From NCBI RefSeq assembly GCF_003073045.1, contig NC_037601.1, positions 12,015,807 to 12,079,806 of the forward strand: DNA of 64,000 nt, given 5' to 3'. Each line of letters begins with the position of its first letter. The stretch's first letter is position 1. Shown in pieces: positions 26,977 to 38,762 of this stretch. The notes under the pieces are model-generated. The model was not told where the DNA came from. It worked only from the letters and a program-made list of their open reading frames with translations, and did not search any database. The position numbers and the translations under genes were made by a program. The stretch is from Pomacea canaliculata (Eukaryota > Mollusca > Gastropoda > Architaenioglossa > Ampullariidae).

Positions 26977-27370
26977 CGTGGTGGACTCATGCGTTAAACA
27001 GGTAGAGAACCCGAGAAAAACCTCGACGATCAGACTCTAAAAAAATAACTTCCAGAGTGAAATACGAGAATTCCGAGGCATCATATCCCTGCAGAGTTTC
27101 CCGATAGCCACGAAACAAATATTCTATACTTAGATTATGGGAATTCCCTATTTGTGACGTCATAAGCTATTTATATCTTACACACACACACACCGAGCAG
27201 AAAGTATGCGGTGAACACTAATGTTGTAGAATCATTTATTTGTGACAAACTCTTTGAAATTACTAAAATATATCGAATTTTGTTTTCAAGTGAAATCAAG
27301 ATATTACATCTTAAGGGAACAGAGATGACAAATGCTGTATACGTGAATTACAATTCCCTATATATTTTAA

Positions 27371-27602
27371 TTCTCATTCCGCGAAGACTTGCACACCAAC
27401 ACACTCGATCATCAGTGACTTGATCGTATCTTGCGCAATGCAAGGCCTGAAGGAAGCCACGAACGCGAGGTTCGTCGTCCGCAAACATGTCCAAACAAGA
27501 ACGCCGTCAAGCTTGCGTGCAAGCGGGACCTATAAATACTTATTTGAAAAATTAGTTTCTCATTCCGCGAAGACTTGCACACCAATACACTCAGTAAGTG
27601 AC
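27371..27602. repeat. pair of about 40-bp direct repeats, second set
   Basis: TTCTCATTCCGCGAAGACTT followed by GCACACCAAYACACTC occurs near 27,371-27,406 and 27,557-27,592, about 186 bases apart. It is unrelated in sequence to the first set 0.6 kb upstream. Confidence 0.8.
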
Positions 27603-28028
27603 ACAACGGACTGATCTTAGCAAAAGCAGCAAAAGATCTCGAACATCGATCTGAGTCGGGATGTTTTGACTTTTTAATTGTTGTTAACTTCTGACATGAC
27701 AAGGGTAGAATATGTGTCGAGAAAACCGGTATACCCTCGATCATTCTAAGATATAGCGCTGATAACTTAATTGCCTTATTCGACTTGCATGTATATGTCG
27801 GTATGGATATGGTAGATTAATTGTATGTTGAATCATTGAAACAGTTGTAAAGGATATAAATATATATATAGGTCGTGTAGGAGTCAAATTTCAACTTATA
27901 GATGGATGTCTTTGTTTAATACATGCACAGGGAGATTAAGATCCAGAGATACAACACAATATTTATATATAATTCACAGGAGACCGATTTCCACAAAGTG
28001 AAATTAAAAGTAAGTAAAAATCGAAGCC

Positions 28029-28158
28029 ATGGCTTCTGCAGCAGCAACAGCAAATTCGAAAGGCAAGTGCAAGTACGGAAACAAGTGTTACAGGAAAAAT
28101 AAAGATCATCTGGACCAATATTCTCATCCTGGAGATGATGAAACTGGTGATACTAAAG
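28029..28158 (+). other. exon 1: first PBZ zinc finger
   Basis: Encodes a short Ala/Ser-rich N-terminus and CKYGNKCYRKNKDHLDQYSH, then PGD. This fits the PBZ pattern (C-x5-C-x6-H-x5-H followed by PGD) almost perfectly. Ends in phase 1. Confidence 0.93.
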
Positions 28159-31100
28159 GTAATGAATGAGCAAGATGTAATACATGTTCTGAGCAGAGTT
28201 AACGGCTTCTTTTTCAGTTATATACAAATCAGAAGTTGAGAAACACACACACACACAGATGAAATTAAAACAAGCAAGCTCCCACCTACATAAATCTTAT
28301 AAATCTTTTATAGTCACTTTCAGTTCGCTGTTCTTTCCAACTATATATATATACTTGTTTTAGTGTGTAGTGTGACCACTATAATGTGGTGTTCAATAAT
28401 TTATGCAGAAATTCAGTCTACCATTTAGAACTGATGACTTAATTATTCTAGAGGCTATGTTGTCATTTTACCACATTAATTATATATGACAGGTCAGGAA
28501 ATCTCAGGCCAAATATAAATAATATATACTGTAGCAGGCTCATTATGATCAAAGTTGTGACATATGAAATACAATGTAGTAAAATTACAGCTAACAGTAG
28601 AAAAAAAAATTCCTAGACTATTTTCAGATTTTTTTGGTCAGAATAACAGATTTTTTAAATTGTTAGCAATTAGTTTAAAGCATACTACGATCGAGATGCT
28701 AATAAGAGTTTCACTGATTGGAAATGTTTACTTTTCTGATGTCCAATCTTTAATCAGTTAGTGAAACTCTTACTCTAAAAGTATGTTCCATTCTATAACA
28801 TATGTTTGTTCTAAGACAATTTACATCTTCAGTGAATTATAAAGTAACACACACATATAATTGTATATATACATGTGAGTGCACATATCCACATTTAGAA
28901 AGTTGCAAAAAGTTTCCAATACAATTAAAGTAACACATTACAGTGTGATAGTCATTTACTTATTTGGATGTTTACCCAAGAAATGCCACAAAGGAGTTAT
29001 AACTTGCAGATATCAAAGAAGAAAAAAATGCCAAGACAGGAAAGGAGGTTGCACAGAAAGCAGTAAGTGTGTATGGAGTCAGGATTAAGGACCTGAAAAC
29101 AGTGGACAAAAAAAAATATTTCCTTTATAAAGGAAAGGAATTTTTTTAATCTGCATAGATAGCTGCAGACTAAAAGACAGTGAAGTGTAAAAAAAAAATT
29201 TCAAATGGCATTCATCATAAGATACTGATTTCTCAGATCTGAGCAACAAACTGTTTCTTTTTATGACATACAAGCTGTCAAACATCAGAATACATAAAAA
29301 AGTATATGATTAAATTTGAAATATGCTTAATTATTAAGGACTAGTCAATGGGTGACTGTATGTTAAATAATTTTTAACGTGTTATTGCAGGATATCATGG
29401 ATGTAGCCTTCTCCTGTGTGATGATGAAGAATACTGACATTTAATTTCTTTCATTTAGCAACAAAAATTAAGGGGTTATTCATTCAGATTTCAGATATTA
29501 AATCTAGTATCTTAAAATGAAATGGTGTCAGTCATTTGAAATTTATTTTACTTCTTGGGCGGCTGTTTAAAAACTATTTCATTGTTTTGTTGTTCACAGA
29601 AGTAAGACTCTGTTGATTGATGCAAACAATGTAAACATATAACAGGTGTGAAGGATGCCCAGAGCAACAAGTGCAGATTGAGGTTCAAGAATATTGGCTT
29701 TTGTGTCAGATTTGTTACATTCTCCTACTTTGTTACTGATGAGGGACATTGTATGAATATCTGTTCATCTTTCTTGTGTTTCAGCGGCTGACACATGAAA
29801 TCAGTGCTGCGGATGAACCTGAAGGAGAACCTTGGAAAACCCGTTTGCAGAAAAGAAAATCAGAAGAAGAGTCTGCTGCTCTTGCTGAGGTAATACTTAA
29901 CTATTTTAATTTTTGCCCTCCTTTGTTCAGAGTGTGCTTATATTGTTGGACATGAACAGGAAGCATAAATGTAAAGTAAATCTACTGATATGTAAAACAG
30001 ATTGGACTTAGATACAGGAGATATAGGTATACCTAGAGAGCAAAGGTTGTGCTCACATCTGACTCAAGATTTACAGGTAAGGGAAACAGGCAAGGATGGA
30101 CATAAGCAGTAGTAGAAAAAGAATCAATGATAGTAATAAGATGGCGACAACTTATTCTTATGTTCCTCATATTTATGTTTGAGAACCTAATACTGTATTG
30201 AGCTTTTCTGGTGGTAGGGAAGGGAGAGAATTTCTGAGTGTTGAAAGATGAGGAGTGTTGTTGTGCTAATCACTGCTTCAGATGACAGGACGATAGCGCA
30301 TACATAAAAAAGTTTCACAAGAAGTGCTTATTGCATGGCTTTGCAAGAAGTCTTGATGCATACATTTTGTTACTGCCTAGATTGTATTTGCTGTATTTGC
30401 TGTTATATTTTGGTTTAGATGCTTGATTCTAACAGATGTTTTGTGAAAGTTCTTGATTTTTGTAGGTTCTTTGCCTGAAGAAACAAAAGACAGAAGATGG
30501 GGCAGTGCCAGGTCCTTCAAAGACATCAGGCAGCAAACAGGCGAGGAAGACTGTGAAACACTATAAAGCCAGGAAAGAGAAGTGCAAATATTGGAGCAAG
30601 TGCTATCGAAAAGAGAAGGTGCACCGGCTGGAGTTTTTGCATCCAGGTGACTCAGAGGAGGAAGACAGTGAGAAAGGTGAGCTAGATGTCAAGTGGAGAA
30701 AGCTCTGGGTGAAAGTATTGCAAGAGCAAGAGAGACAGAGAGAGAGCTAGTGTGTTTGTATATGTCTGTCTCCCATCCATCTTTGATTATCTCACCATGT
30801 TGATTTTATTGTTTAACTTCAGCATGCTATATAGTAGCTTTGCATTGATAACATGTTTGTTTAAAACAATTCAGTTCCTTTAATTAAATCCTTTGTTCTC
30901 TTGATGCATATGTCTGGCATCTGGGAAATGCCTTTCAGGTTTGTTTATACTCATTTACCTTTTCCTCCAATGATTAAGCTTTGTTGATCATTTTAAAGTG
31001 CTGAGGGGCATGAGATGCGATCACAGTGTACATGCTTTGGTCTTTCCAGATCTTAATGAGGAGACGAAGGCAAAGAGAGGAGACAATAAACCACTGCATG

Positions 31101-34100
31101 AGCTTAATGAAGATGAATGTGTCAAGTTTAATACTGGCTATAAACTTGAAAGAAGCGGAGATGTCTATTTGTGCTCGTGGGTCTAGAGCATTGCATTATC
31201 AAGTTCTTTTTATGAAGGAAGATAGGAGTAGAAACATGTTTCTCTTTCTCATGTTTTCCTCAAGTAGAATCTAGAAAAATATGCAGGGAATAAGACATTA
31301 GAAACCAACACTCATACCCTCACTGTATCTCTATTCCATGTATTTGTTATGTAATTGCTGTATCTGATGGTATCATTATATAATTTGATTTGACCCCAGG
31401 TGCAGCATTAAGTATGAGTATTTCTTGAGATGAACCATTTTGATATAAATTTCTGCATGCCAGTAGCACTAAAAATTACAGATAGGCATTGCAATTTCAT
31501 TACCTGTGTTATTCAATTTACCAGTCACGACCTTTACATTTTAATTTCTATGCCATTTATTTTGAATAATATAAATTTTCTGATATTTTGACCATTTTTT
31601 GTAATTGCATAGATCTTGTTTGTGACCTTAGGATTTAAAAGAAAAGCTATAATGGTTATCTTGTGTGTTAACTAAATAGTCACGGGTAATCACATACATT
31701 TCAAGCTCTGTGTAATTGCAGATGTGCTGGCTGGAAGGCACAGAGTGTTAGGGAAGAGGAGAGGTCATGTAAACATTTGAAAGAGTATTTGGGAGATGAC
31801 TTTGAGAAGGGGCGGCTGCAAAACATAAAGAAGAAAACATACATTGCCCCTCATATCAGTGTCAGCGTTCTCCTTGCACACAAGTATGATGAGAAGTAAG
31901 TCGAGGGAAATCTATAATAATAAACTTTGAAAAAACTCACTTTGGTAGGCTTGTAGTCCTTGCTTACCTGTAAACTTACTGCACAATCCCACCAAAATAA
32001 GTACCTGTATTAACTCAAAACTATGCATGATCATCATGTGATATCAAATGCCATGAACTATTTCTGTTAAGAAATATAATGGATTTAAGCAGTTTTATAT
32101 GTTTTACTTTATATGGCATATTTGATATGGTTGATGTTTTATGTAATCTGCTTGAATTATTATTTTAAAAGAGTCAATAAGCGTCAGGGCATTTCTATGG
32201 TAGAGATAAGAAATTAATTAATTTTTTGTTTGAGAAATAACAGTGCATATTGCATAGGTAAAGTTTACAAACTAACAGTACATATTGGCTATTTCAGTGT
32301 ACACGATCCAGTTGGATGGTGGATAAGTGAAAAATTAGATGGTGTACGTGCATTCTGGAATGGAAGGTAAGATAGAAATGAAGTTGCAAGATTTGAGAAC
32401 ATTCTGTCTAGCTTTAATCATAAATACTTTATCAAATGTTCAAAATGATGAATTAGAAAATTGAATGTGTTTTTCTTACCAGCCTATATATTTTTTGCAG
32501 GTGTTTCTATTCCAGACTGGGAAATGCCTTTTATGCTCCTTCATGGTTCACAGCAGTAAGCTGAGAAAATATGTGCATTTTAAGAGAAAAAAGATGAAAC
32601 TGAAATATCTTGAAAGATCTGCCTGTGCTTAAATTTGAATCTTGACAGTTTATGAAATTTGTTGAAGATAGTTCATATTTTGAGTGGTAGGCTTCAAAGT
32701 GATTCTAGCAGTAGACAAATTAATGTCCAAAATGTTCTTGTTATCAGAAATGGGTTTTGGTTTATTATTAAAAACAAAATTAAGTTTTTCATTAAATTTA
32801 AAAGAGAAGTAGTTACCAATAAATTAAGCTGCTAGTGTACTTTGTAGGACCTGCCAAAAGAAATGCATTTGGATGGAGAACTGTTTGGAGGCCGAGGACA
32901 GTTTCAGTCTACAGTTAGCATTGTGAAGAATGCAGAATGTGATGATTACAAAAAAATAAAATATCACGTATGTATTTGATCTCTGTGTAGCCTAATTAAT
33001 CAACAGAACATACTGAACCTGTTCCAGTCAAGTGTTTGTGCATTTCTTTCATATGTATATTTGGAGAGAGCTAAGGAGATGAGAAATGGAAAGGACATTT
33101 AAATTTATTTTGACTTGCATTTATATTTGTTTATACGGTTTAGACATATCATGATATGAAATAAGCTGCAGTTAATGTTGTTCATGTTGTTTTCATCTAT
33201 GGCCAAATGTTTATATCATCTAGCTTTGGATTTAATCAAGCCTTTAAATGGATGGTAATTTCATATATAGGTATTTGACTCACCAAGTCTTGAAAAGAAA
33301 CCTTTTGAAGAACGAATCACTGCCATCAAAGACTACTTTGAAGAAAAGAAGTGGGTTTCTGTTCCAAAGCCTTAAATTGGTTTTATTTAAGCTTTGCTTT
33401 CTTTTCTATTACTCATTTTTTTGCATGCATATAAATCCTCTTTGAGGTTTAACAGTCAAAAAGCCTGTTAAAATACATTTGAGCATGAAAGACACTATTC
33501 TGACCAAAACTGCCATAAAATAATTTCAAGTTTATCTGCAATCACTTCTGTGATCACATCCTAAAATTTCTGCCCAGAAACTACATGAAGTTATTGCTCT
33601 TTTTGTGTCGTGAATCTTTAGGCCCAAGTTTGCAGTGTTTGTAGAACACACTAAGTGTACAAATAAGAAGCAGCTGGATGACATGCTGAAGAAAGTTCTA
33701 GACCGTGGTGGTGAGGGGCTTATGATCAGGAAGCCCAAGTCACAATATGAAAGAAATCGGTCAACCACACTGCTAAAGATCAAGAAGTTCTATGATGCTG
33801 AGGTAATTTGTGTTCCTGTTTGGTTTAAGAGTTTGTAATGTTTTAATATACTAGCTCTGTGATGTGAGCTCACTTCCCACTGTGACTAGTGGCCTTTGCA
33901 TTAAACTAATGATCCAATTTGTTAAAACTTGAGGAGTTTTTATTCTAAAGTGGTTGCTAGCCCTTGTACTTTGTGCTAATATTTCACAAAACTATATGTC
34001 TGTAAAAATCTTGATGTATTGGAATTTAGTCCTATTGATAACTGTGTTATCAACAGGGTTTTCTTAACAAAATTTTTAAAATCCTAAATCATCAAACACT

Positions 34101-34895
34101 GATCCACAGAATTAATGTCTTTGTTTCTGTGCATAAATGTTCAACTTATTGTACTCAAAAAATACAGTTGTGGGCAGAGAAGAAGTCAAATCTAAGAAAG
34201 AAATGGAAGAAAAAAAAAGAAAGCCATCACCATCAATGATGACAGAAGGAAATAAAGTTGCTGCATACTCATAATATTCTAGTTTTTCTGGTATGTTTTT
34301 TTTTAATCAGATGCATGGTTTTGGCTCTTATATCTTCAGGCCATTGTGATTGGTCATGAAAAAGGCAAGGGAAGAAACCTGTTTGTATGTGGAGCACTGC
34401 GTTGTCGAATGGCATGTGGAACAGAATTTTCAGTGGGTTCAGGGTAAGTAATTTCACTCCTTATTTTTCAGATCCTACAATGACAGTTAAACGTTACATC
34501 ATTCTTGTAGCTAAGAATATTTTATAATCGTAAATGAATAAGATTTTATGCATATGAATGATGAAATATTACAATTTCAAAATCTGTGCTTATTTGATCA
34601 TTTTATTGCTTAAACTAACTTAGCAATGAACTGATGCTAAGGATCAGTATTCTCAGAATGACAAGTACAGAATGGGTTGTGAATGAACAGTATAGCTCAA
34701 TATACTGTGTGATTTTATTTCAGACTGAGTGACAAAGATAGAAAGCATCCACCCAAAATTGGTTCAATAATTACATACAAATTTCAAGAACTAACAAAGG
34801 GTGGGCACCCAAGATTTCCCACTTTTTTGGGTATTCGTATTGACATGACTGAACCAAAAGATGCTGATATCAGGCCAGTCACTTCTGATGACTAA
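28029..34895 (+). CDS. PBZ-PBZ-SWIM minimal ATP-dependent DNA ligase
   Basis: Thirteen exons: 28029-28158, 29010-29062, 29785-29889, 30466-30676, 31050-31176, 31722-31895, 32298-32366, 32501-32555, 32848-32967, 33271-33350, 33622-33802, 34340-34443, 34724-34895 (TAA). Every junction is GT-AG and every phase agrees, giving 526 residues. The start lies in GCCATGG. Order: PBZ finger (C14, C20, H27, H33), charged linker, second PBZ (C136, C142, H149, H155), SWIM finger (C208, C210, C225, H227), then a ligase core. Core motifs: I, EKLDGVRAFW with adenylated K279; III, LDGELFGG (317-324); IV, GGEGLMIRK (404-412); V, LLKIKKFYDAE then AIVIGH. An OB-fold ends it. The large N-terminal domains of LIG1, LIG3 and LIG4 are absent; the core is nearer small ligases of bacterial LigE, viral or kinetoplast type. 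PBZ fingers bind poly(ADP-ribose), so recruitment to DNA damage is inferred. No mitochondrial signal is evident. Confidence 0.93.
28690..28785. repeat. imperfect fold-back hairpin in ligase intron 1
   Basis: TAAGAGTTTCACTGATT near 28,702 is answered by AATCAGTTAGTGAAACTCTT near 28,752, with about 35 bases between the arms and further loose pairing outward (CATACT / AGTATG). It may be a tiny fold-back element. Confidence 0.5.
30466..30676 (+). other. exon 4: second PBZ zinc finger
   Basis: A basic linker leads to CKYWSKCYRKEKVHRLEFLH, then PGD. The usual Gly after Tyr is Trp here, while all four zinc ligands are kept. An acidic Glu/Asp/Ser run follows. Confidence 0.92.
31050..31895 (+). other. 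exons 5-6: SWIM zinc finger
   Basis: The junction of exons 31050-31176 and 31722-31895 creates CSC, and with CKH 15 residues later it gives C-x-C...C-x-H, the SWIM pattern. SWIM fingers bind DNA or protein in several repair and chromatin proteins. The second Cys codon is complete only after splicing, so it is missed by scanning single frames. Confidence 0.85.
32298..34895 (+). other. exons 7-13: ligase nucleotidyltransferase and OB-fold core
   Basis: About 260 residues holding motifs I, III, IV and V of covalent nucleotidyltransferases and a C-terminal OB-fold rich in basic residues (KHPPKIGSIITYKFQ, then HPRFPTFLGIR). The size equals a minimal ligase core. The catalytic lysine, the DGE acid and the EG pair are all present, so the enzyme looks active. 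Confidence 0.92.
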
Positions 34896-36227
34896 GACTG
34901 ATTATGCTGTTCAAAATCAGAGTACCATTTGTTAAATGCATAATATATATATAGACATTTTAAGCTTTGAAGATGTGTAGGAATGAAAATTCCTTCATTA
35001 TTTTTGTGTGAAGAATAATAACTTATTGTGTAGATTTTGAAATGCCAGAAAGATATTTAGAATTTAGTTCACTGTCTTATTTTAGGTCAAGAAGCTCATT
35101 TTTGTGATAGCATCATGGGTTGTTTTTGTTAAGGCAGCACCCTGTAGACCATACAGAGAACCCAGTTTTACCTCACTGGCCTTATGAATATTCAGTCAAT
35201 ATTTCACTGAGTCGATTTATGTGGTCAAGACTTTGATCTCTTTGTCACATTCCATGTTTTAATTTTAAAATAACTGTTTTGAAGGATTTTTTTAATGTTC
35301 TTTTGTGCAATAACTATAAGATGGTATAGATTTCATGAAACATTTTGTGTGCCTTAGGATTTTTATGTATTTTTTAATGTTATTGATTTAATGGTGGCTA
35401 AATGACCTTGTAAAGGCTGGGTACACAATTTTTATTCTGGCCTGTTGCATATCATGCACAGCATGTTTTTGGCTTTATGGAACTGTGATGACATCTAATG
35501 TTTTTTGGGTTAGTTTAATACTTAACTACATATAATAATTATGACCTTACAGAATTTTGCACATTTTTGAAGCTGTGATATACAGATTTGTGATACAAAT
35601 GAGATCTTACTTTTACACATTTTTTCTGGCTTGACAATAAACCATTTTTTATATGCTAGCTTATGTGAGAACCATAGGCACAGTATATTATAGTATGTTA
35701 GTGTAGTATGAAATTTTACATGACTAATATAGTTTACCACAGAAAGTGCATAGACATATTTATGAAATAACAGTAAGAACTTCATTTGAATTTTAAATTG
35801 TTTCACAACTTGTTTTCTACGCTTCTTGAAACATTTGAGTTGCAGGGGTACACAGTGGCTCAAAATGGTTTTAGACTGTTGACAGCAAGTTATAAGAGAT
35901 AAAGCATCACCTTTGAAAATGCTGCTTGCATTATCATTTATTTTTTTGTTTGTGAAATATGCTTTCTCATTCACATTAAAATATTGAACATTCACGCTTC
36001 ACGCAAATCATTCTATTCTTCTTCCTTTACGTCAGCAGAAAAAAGATTAGTTTTGTTTTGTTGCTGATTGAATATTTATATTGTGTGAAGGTAAAACAAT
36101 TGTTACTTGAGAAAAGAAACTACTTTTCTTATCCTAACTGGCAGCTTTTGAATGCATTATTGGACACCTTGCAAAAAAAAAAAAAAAGCAAGCAAAAAAA
36201 CCCAAACCACCAACCTACCTCTACCAT
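34896..36227. other. 3' flank of the ligase gene
   Basis: Probable ligase 3' UTR; AATAAA occurs near 35,635. No other gene is supported. An open minus-strand frame here is AT-driven and lacks features. Confidence 0.4.
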
Positions 36228-36470
36228 GAATGGGGAAGTGGATAGCCCAGTGGTTTGAGTGTTGGTGTCTGAGCTGAGGGGGGTGCCAGTTCACTACACA
36301 AGTAGCATAGCATACTTCTTTCAATACCCAGCTGTCGAGAATGGGTACCTCATTCCATAAAGGGTTGGAGAAGTAAAGCAGCAAGAGGGGTGATGGGGGC
36401 TTAAGAAGCAGACCTGAGAAAAGTGAGGTTTTAACACTCAGTCCCGATGACCTTTCTATAAGCAATATAA
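36228..36470 (+). mobile_element. SINE family B copy (tRNA-derived)
   Basis: Shares with the copy at 14,230 the opening GGGGAAGTGGATAGCCCAGT (A-box-like), CAGCTG then GAATGGGTACC, TCCATAAAGGGTTGG, and a closing GATGACCTTT. It lies between the converging ligase and LRP-like genes, near the distal 3' end of the latter. Confidence 0.7.
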
Positions 36471-36528
36471 AAATCTCAAATTCCATTCAGATATTTTCTT
36501 GAAGAAATAATAAACTAATAATAAATTC

Positions 36529-38762
36529 TTTATTTCCGTGTACAGTGAAAGACTCTTTGTGGAAATGCAGAAAAGTTGTACAGACCTACATAAGAAGCAC
36601 TCATCTAGTATACAATTCATATGCCACAAATGTGTTTTGCTATTAAAAAGCTAGCACGAAATATGGCTGATTTCAAAGATACCACATATTTTGACACTCA
36701 TATTCATTTTACATCAAAGCAAACTGACAAACCTGGTGTTGCCATAACAATTCTATCACAGTTTCAATTTTTTAAATTGCAAAAATAAGATCCCTGTCCC
36801 TCATAAACCAAAGCTGATAACATGACTGCAACAATCCCAATAGCTCAAAAAGAAATTGATCAAAAGGGAATCCTTGTTCTCCTATACTCTGTTCCACCAA
36901 TAGGTGTCTTCTTTGATGGATCCCACTGAATTTCAGATTTGTTTGAAGATGGTACTGATTATTGATGATAGCCACAACTAAGCATTGAAATTAAGTAAAG
37001 ACTAGTTATTTTCAGTGGTTTATGAAAGCATATAGCACACACTAAAACATGTAAAAATAAATTGGTGGCCACATTTATAATAATGATAAAGAATATCAAA
37101 CATAACCAAGAAACATATATACATGCCCTTATATAAATGGATACAATGCCACTTCCCATCAATGTTTTTCAACATATATCAATCATCTTTTCAAAAATAA
37201 CTTAGAAAGGACTGTTTAGCATGACACAAAATCTAGTATTAGTAGATTTACAAAGTAATTTCTCTTTAAAGACAGGCAATATTATTTTATGAAAATATTT
37301 GCAAATTTTTATGAGGAATGATCTTGTATGACAACGAGCAGTAGTCAAAGAAACATTCTGATTTTTGTGTAAGCTTTCTAATGTTAACAAAAGCACACAA
37401 GATGGACAAGTAGGGACATTATATATAAACTTATGATGAAGAGAAAAAAATAGTAGGAAAATAAATATGTTAATTCTATGAAACATATACACATTTAATA
37501 TAGACATTCTCTGATACCATCATCATAAAAATGAAAATTAAGACCATGAATAAACATGAATGAGGAAAAATGTTATGCATGAATGTTAGTTTCAAGGGCT
37601 TTAAAAACAGCTGGAATGGTGAATCTACACAACTGGAAATTGTACTCAGTTTTCCAAATCCAACAACAAAAAGTTCCTTATGATTTTAATGAAAAATTAG
37701 TACCACACAAAAATATTTTAAGATTTGATGACAGTGAACACATAAGGAATAATTGTAACACATTTCTTGATGAACAGTGTGGATTATCATTTTTATAAAT
37801 TCTGGATACTTTAACTCCTTTTAACCATATTTATCTTTTAGGTACTTTAAAAATCAGCAGCAACAGGGGCAGTCTATATGCACATCTGCTAACATTTACT
37901 TTTGTGCTCATGATGGATGATGTTATTCCTTTCCTGTAAACTTAAAAAGAGTTAAAAAAGCAGCGTAGATTCCTAATATAGTTCTTTTTTTGTCAGTCCC
38001 GGTACAGTAAAACTGATTCATTCTGGCTGCTTAATATAATAAACAATTAAAATCTTTGCTACAGGAACTATTTAAGGGCAGTTAATTTAAAATATTGTTC
38101 TACTTTTATTCTATAGTTAATAAAACATATTTATGTCATGACTGATGCTCATTTGTAACTTGTCAATAAAAATAAATGAGCTTTCATATTTACAAGTAGC
38201 TTAATTTTACAAATTTAACATGAAGATTGTTTCTTTTTTTTCTTCAAAATGTCTTGATGCAGATTTGGTTCTCCTTTCAAGAGCTTTCCTTTGCTTCCCA
38301 GCTGGCTTATCCTGATCTTTGATAACCTACGTCTGCCCACTTCTGCCTCCATTTATTGTAGGTAGTGAAATTTGAAATACTAGCACATAGTTAAAGCAAA
38401 CTGATAAAGAATTACCCAAAATTAGTTCAGGTTTTCGTATAAGAATTTTCTCCAACTCAAACCATTTTTGTAGTGATTTGGAAAATTTAATTAAATTTAT
38501 TTGGCAGACTTCTCTCCCCAGCTCTTGTTTAGTGGTCTAGCAGCTTGAATGTCATTCATAGTTATCTGCTTATGAGTTTATATCACTTTTCTCTGATCTG
38601 CTTGAAATGCTTTATGGAAACAAGACAAATTCTTTATGTGCATTACGCCTTAAGGATGCAGAAGAAGGCTTTGTCCTAGATAGCAATGTCTTAAACTATG
38701 CTGTTGTGATCATTCAGATACTAGGAAATCAACATGAAACAGTAAGTGAAATACCAAACTAT
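36529..38762 (-). other. possible long 3' UTR of the LRP-like gene
   Basis: AT-rich, without coding signal. Minus-strand AATAAA candidates lie near 36,529-36,534 and 38,105-38,110, so the UTR could be 0.65 or 2.2 kb. Confidence 0.3.

Larger units (their letters stand above)
25916..28028. other. intergenic region before the ligase gene, with two pairs of direct repeats
   Basis: No gene seen. It carries two separate pairs of near-identical 43-50 bp direct repeats, listed below. The last 200 bases form the 5' flank of the ligase gene and include an AT-rich TATATATATA stretch near 27,860. Confidence 0.45.

Noticed and set aside
35522-35995. 157-codon minus-strand open frame past the ligase gene
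   Set aside because: AT-rich, Lys/Phe/Ile-biased, without motif or splice signals; probably 3' UTR or intergenic chance.
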